This document shows positions 60,111 through 64,000 of a stretch of DNA of 64,000 bases, in pieces. Both the position numbers and the translations under genes were made by a program. The notes under the pieces were generated by a model, which saw nothing but the letters and a program-made list of their open reading frames with translations, had not been told where the DNA came from and did not search any database. Source of the DNA: Strigops habroptila (taxonomy: Eukaryota; Chordata; Aves; Psittaciformes; Psittacidae); the NCBI RefSeq assembly GCF_004027225.2, contig NC_044277.2, forward strand, positions 132,400,057 through 132,464,056, in the 5' to 3' direction. How positions within the stretch are numbered: the stretch's first letter is position 1; every line of letters starts with the position of its first letter.

Positions 60111-61848
60111 CGCCAGTCGAGGAAACAGCGAACGGGCGCAGATTTCAAGGTTTCCGTCACCGCAATATTCTCATGCGCTTTAAAAACAATCCTCTAGGCG
60201 TGATTCATTGTATTTATTTATTTTTTTCTCCTGTGAGCTCTGGACTACCTCTCTTTGCCTTCTGAGCTTTTCCGAGAAGTAAAAGGTAGTCATAAAATGG
60301 TGCTCATAAGTTATAAGCGACCTGGGAGCACTACATGATTATGGCTTGTGTATTGAGCAGTATCTTGATGTGGTTCATACTAGAGAAGATTTTGTTGTTT
60401 TGGAATCTGCTCGCTGTAATTTAACCACGATTATAATGGAGCGCACTGTGCCAAGTTATTACTTAGCATGACGACGCATAAACACTTTTAAATTTCAATA
60501 TAATTTTACTGCCCAAGGAAAAAAAATCATAATAAGTTTAGTAATGTCATTGTAGACAAACATTTGATCAGAAGGCTCTTGTTAGAAAGCAGGGAGTGGC
60601 TGTTACTCTTTATCCCTAGAAAGAATTAAATCTTTGGAACAGAGCGTGTAAAAAATAGCTCAGAGCTCGCATTCCTTCCCGATGCTGAATTTCGATATAA
60701 AGGCTTTGATTTAAGGAAATTTAAATAAACCGCAGAGAAAGTAGTTCTGCTACGGAGTACTATGCAGCGACTTGTTTACTTGTCTGTCTTAAACTTGAAG
60801 AATACAGCGTTCATACTTCAGCCCATATTTTATATTTCCTTTCCTTCTGCCTTTATTTTCCTTCCACTTACTTTCCTCCCCGCTTCTCTTTTGGCAACTG
60901 CCGTCTGAAAATACCCCACAATTCCCCACTAAGCCTCATTCTCAAGACGCTAAAGCCAACAAAAGCAAAACGGGGTGAAAAAATAAGAAAATGACTAGAA
61001 GAAATAAAAATAGAAGGCGAGAAGAAGTTAGGAATGACTTTGAGAGACACGTCAAGTTTGCAGAACATCAGTCTGCTAGCATCTGCATCATATAATTAAT
61101 TACAGCGGGTCCCACCGAGCTGAAACTGCTGAGGACACAAATAGGGCTTTTTATTTGGATCAAAGACAGCTGTTGAGGAATTTCAATAGCCGGTAAATAA
61201 TTTTCGAACAGGGGTTTTGCTGTGCTGCCGTTTCCCACTATGCGGGGCGGAGATGGGCACTGGAAAACCCGCCGCTTTATCCCCCTCTCCGAGGGGCAAG
61301 CCCTCCGGGCACTCTCCTCCGGGGCTGATCTGGAGATCCTCTTCCACCCTGCCCGAACCCTTCCACTTCCTTTTGCTCCCAAGGTTTCCTTTCTGAGGAG
61401 CCCTTCGGAAGGTCAGGACAGCCTGTTTGCAGGCTCAAAGGTTCGCAGAGAAGGGCGAAGGTTTGGGCCAAGAGAAAGAGGAGCTGGTGGTTCAGTGCCA
61501 GGGCTCCATCCATCTCTATTAGCTAATAGGAGATGATTCGGCGTTTTGAGAATAATAAATGCAGGATATGTTCTTGGTGCAGAGCAAGCTTTACTTTTGC
61601 CACGGGTGTACCCAGCGTGGCCGGGCGTTGAACACCACCCTAACCGCTCCCGGTGCCAGCAGGGCATCGCTCGCCGTACTCCCAGGATAAGGGGAGGGCG
61701 GGAACCTCAAACCTCTCGGCCTTTGTTAAAACCAAACCAGCGGTTCCCACCCCAGTTATGCTCCCATAAAGTCGACATTTTAGGAGCTTTCAGGGAGGCG
61801 GCCGAGCGCTTGATGGCGGGCGGGCGCTGGCTCTTTCGCGGGCTCACA

Positions 61849-61862
61849 GCGCCACCTGCCGC
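61849..61862 (-). promoter_or_regulatory. CTCF-like motif between HOXA7 and HOXA9
   Basis: The plus strand matches the reverse CTCF core SYGCCMYCTRSTGG at 12 of 14 positions (GCGCCACCTGC core), in the same orientation as the HOXA5-HOXA6 motif. A CTCF boundary between Hoxa7 and Hoxa9 is established in mammals. Binding here is inferred. Confidence 0.5.
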
Positions 61863-62186
61863 CGCCGGGACGCCACCGCCGCCGCCCGCCGTCCCGCCGC
61901 GTCGGGCCCCGCGGAGCCAGCGCCTCTGCCCGCCAGCGCCCGAGAAGATAAATGTCCACCTCCCAGCCTGGATTTAAGCAGGGGAAGGCCAATAAAAGGT
62001 TGTTATTTCCGCTCGCCCGCTTTATCTAAAACAGCCAGACAAAACAAATGAAAAGGCTTTTGTAGAAAATCTTAATTGTGGCTGGACAGTTGTAAACTCA
62101 TTAAGAGCCGAATTCCAGACAGTTTGCAGACCCGTCATTTATTACACACTCTTAATGCTGATTCTTTGAAGTTGCCTCTGTCTGCA

Positions 62187-62200
62187 ACAACAGAGGGCGT
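62187..62200 (+). promoter_or_regulatory. Weaker CTCF-like motif, opposite orientation
   Basis: The plus strand matches the forward core CCASYAGRKGGCRS at about 10-11 of 14 positions (AGAGGGCG core). It lies about 0.34 kb from the motif at 61849 and points the other way. Weak on its own. Confidence 0.25.
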
Positions 62201-63699
62201 CCCAGCATCCGCAAATACTGGCTCAGGGATCAATTAGGGGCTTTTTTGTATGTGTGCACACCAGAAAGAGCTCCCTTTTGCTAATTAGAACTCATCAAAT
62301 CTTACCCTGGGATTTCTTTTTTTTTTTTTTTTTTTTTTAAGGTGAAGCCGAAAGCTTTTTTCCCCTTCCCGCAGTTCTGCACATCTGTAAATTTCTTGCC
62401 GGGTCCCTAAGTTTTGTCTTTAGCCCTGCAGCGTTTTACACCCCATAAACGGTAACAGCAGTCATTTTCTTTTATTGCACTGTATGGCTCTGAATTTTCC
62501 TAACAACTTCTGCCAAGACCATAAGTGTGTTCCATCTTATTTTTCTTTAAATATATATATGTGTGTAAGTGTACCTCCGTAAAACAAGACGACTTTTATT
62601 GTTATTCGACATATTTGCAAACAAGGCTCGGTGTGGCGCAGAAGTGTGCTCCTGCTCATATTATGGAGGATATCTGCTCTGAGCAGTAAGATGTCCGCCC
62701 AAAACAAGGGTAAATTTCAGCAAGCTCACAGACTTCGCTATTTTCTTTTGTTGCTGAGCTTGGTTTGGCTTGGGGCGGCGGGGGAGGGGTGGGTGCACTG
62801 GTGGGGTAGGGGGCGTGTGTGTGGAAATCTTCCACTCCAAAGAAACCTTTTTGTGTTTTTAAAAAATAAATCCTATTTCGTCTCCTATGCTCTAGCCTGC
62901 TGCCAGCCCACCTCTTTCCTTCGGCTAAATCAGCGAGTAAAATTGACACCATAAATTCTGGTATAATTGTCAGTAGAATTTTATCTGTATCTATATCTTT
63001 ATCTATCTATGCATACATGTATAATCTGAGGCGCGAGTAAAATGCAACGAAGCTATTTTTATTTGCCACGGCACATTTAAAGGGGGGGGGGGAATCCCAA
63101 ACATAGGGCAGGGGAAGGAAAAAGTGGGTGATGTTTGAAATAACATATTTTTGCATGGGTAATTATCTCTAGAAAGGGTAACCCTAAAATGAAGGCGTTT
63201 GGTAAGGCGAGCCTTCTCACAGCGCTTGTGGAAGCACACTTAGTGCTAGGCATTTTCTGGTGGAGACTAATTTACCATCTCATCTTAAATGTCGCTGTCT
63301 GAGCTGATTTACATTATTGTCCGCATTGAAGAAGGTCGGACATTTTGGTTTGGCCCTAAATCCCCCGCCCTGCCAGGCGAATTTATTAAATCCGCGTTTA
63401 GTGGGGACTGTGCCCCCGCTGCTAGGCGAAGGGGCTTCCTCCTCGCCCTGCTTCCTAAATTGTATCCGGGAGGGGGGAAGCAAAGCCTCCTCTCAGCATT
63501 CGGAACCTGAATCTGCCCATTTCGGAGGAAAATAAGCGCAAATTTTTATCACCTGTGGTCTGCTTTTATAGACCCGTGCGTTCGCCTTGACGCCGAAATA
63601 ATACTGCCTCGGCGGCGACCCTAGCCCTACCTCATCTGCGGGCGAGATTCCGTGTGCTGTGGAAGAACCCCTTCTTAATAATCTTAAAGCATCACAAAA

Positions 63700-64000
63700 T
63701 AGAAAAGAATCAATATATTTTATTTGGCAAAAAGTTAAATATCATTTCAACACAACGATTTGGTCAGTAGGCCATGAGGTAACTATTTCAAAATAGACAG
63801 TGTACGTTCTGCATCAACATAACTTCCCGGATTTCTTTTTTTTTTTTTTTTATCGATACAAATTTACAATAACCAAATGTAGGTTTTTATAGCGTATAAT
63901 TTATTATCAATAAAATTAACCTTCATTACAATAACATCAAATCATTCGATTAAAATTCAAACGTAAACCATAGGTAGTTACCCTTTTCACATATACGTAT
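63700..64000 (-). other. HOXA9: Putative 3' UTR end of HOXA9 (partial, gene continues past window)
   Basis: An AT-rich stretch ends with a minus-strand AATAAA (plus-strand TTTATT at 63719-63724) and contains a miR-196 8mer. The next minus-strand gene after HOXA7 in an amniote cluster is HOXA9, and the spacing of about 5.8 kb from HOXA7 agrees with mammals. No coding part is in the window. Confidence 0.5.
63971..63978 (-). promoter_or_regulatory. HOXA9: miR-196 seed match (8mer), likely in HOXA9 3' UTR
   Basis: Plus-strand TAGGTAGT gives ACTACCTA in the minus-strand message. HOXA9 is a reported miR-196b target in mammals. The microRNA gene lies between HOXA9 and HOXA10, outside the window. 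Confidence 0.5.

Larger units (their letters stand above)
58091..63699. other. HOXA7-HOXA9 intergenic DNA
   Basis: No gene is seen, consistent with the absence of HOXA8 in amniotes. A CpG-rich patch extends to about 58480 and another lies at about 61790-61940. Homopolymers: A-rich 58570-58620, T-run 60083-60110 (28 bases), T-run near 62317-62338. TA/GT dinucleotides lie near 59798-59822. The block 60290-60500 is AT-rich with TTATAA/CATAAA cores and may be regulatory. CTCF-like motifs are listed separately. Confidence 0.5.

Noticed and set aside
58091-64000. HOXA8 or a miR-196 gene
   Set aside because: No homeobox frame and no miR-196 hairpin are present; miR-196b lies between HOXA9 and HOXA10, beyond the window. 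The TAGGTAGT sequences are target sites, not the microRNA.

Overview
The window is a stretch of a vertebrate HOXA cluster. Six two-exon homeobox genes lie head to tail, all on the minus strand: HOXA2 (2100-3912), HOXA3 (9443-12132), HOXA4 (29835-31270), HOXA5 (43180-44991), HOXA6 (47072-49151) and HOXA7 (56211-57914). The far right edge (about 63700-64000) looks like the 3' UTR of HOXA9, the next gene in an amniote cluster, which has no HOXA8. The left edge lies in the HOXA1-HOXA2 interval. Paralogue identity rests on gene-specific termini and linkers, for example the HOXA3 end in KLTHL, the HOXA4 start [17 protein letters not shown] and the HOXA5 end in AAAGGAFRP. Gene order and spacing also match the amniote HOXA cluster.

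The organism is an amniote and most likely a bird. The HOXA4 N-terminal His/Pro/Ala-rich region and the 219-residue HOXA7 resemble the chicken proteins as I remember them. The intergenic DNA is compact, and no interspersed repeat family is recognisable. A non-avian sauropsid cannot be excluded from the sequence alone.

Layout. 1-2.1 kb: HOXA2 downstream DNA and 3' UTR. 2.1-4.2 kb: HOXA2 with an intron that carries a HOX-PBX plus MEIS motif pair. 4.2-8.5 kb: HOXA2-HOXA3 spacer with a long CTTT microsatellite. 8.5-12.4 kb: HOXA3, with a miR-10 seed match in its 3' UTR and a MafB-like half-site upstream. 12.4-29 kb: the large HOXA3-HOXA4 spacer, with no coding gene. 29-32.2 kb: HOXA4 in a large CpG-rich island. 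32.2-42.3 kb: spacer. 42.3-45.5 kb: HOXA5, with a miR-196 seed match and an upstream CTCF-like motif. 47-49.5 kb: HOXA6. 49.5-54.6 kb: spacer. 54.6-58.1 kb: HOXA7, whose 3' UTR carries five miR-196 seed matches in under 300 bases. 58.1-63.7 kb: HOXA7-HOXA9 spacer with a second CTCF-like motif.

How the parts work together. The genes encode transcription factors with a PBX-contacting YPWM-type hexapeptide and a homeodomain. They are expressed collinearly along the body axis. The sequence shows three layers of likely control: TALE/HOX and MafB-type sites near HOXA2 and HOXA3 (hindbrain segments), CTCF-like boundary motifs in the HOXA5-HOXA6 and HOXA7-HOXA9 spacers, and microRNA sites (miR-10 for HOXA3; miR-196 for HOXA5, HOXA7 and HOXA9). 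I found no plus-strand protein gene and no microRNA precursor. I see no clearly new biological system. The most interesting unexplained items are a leader motif shared by HOXA4-HOXA7, a HOXA4/HOXA7 intron motif, and the density of miR-196 matches in HOXA7.
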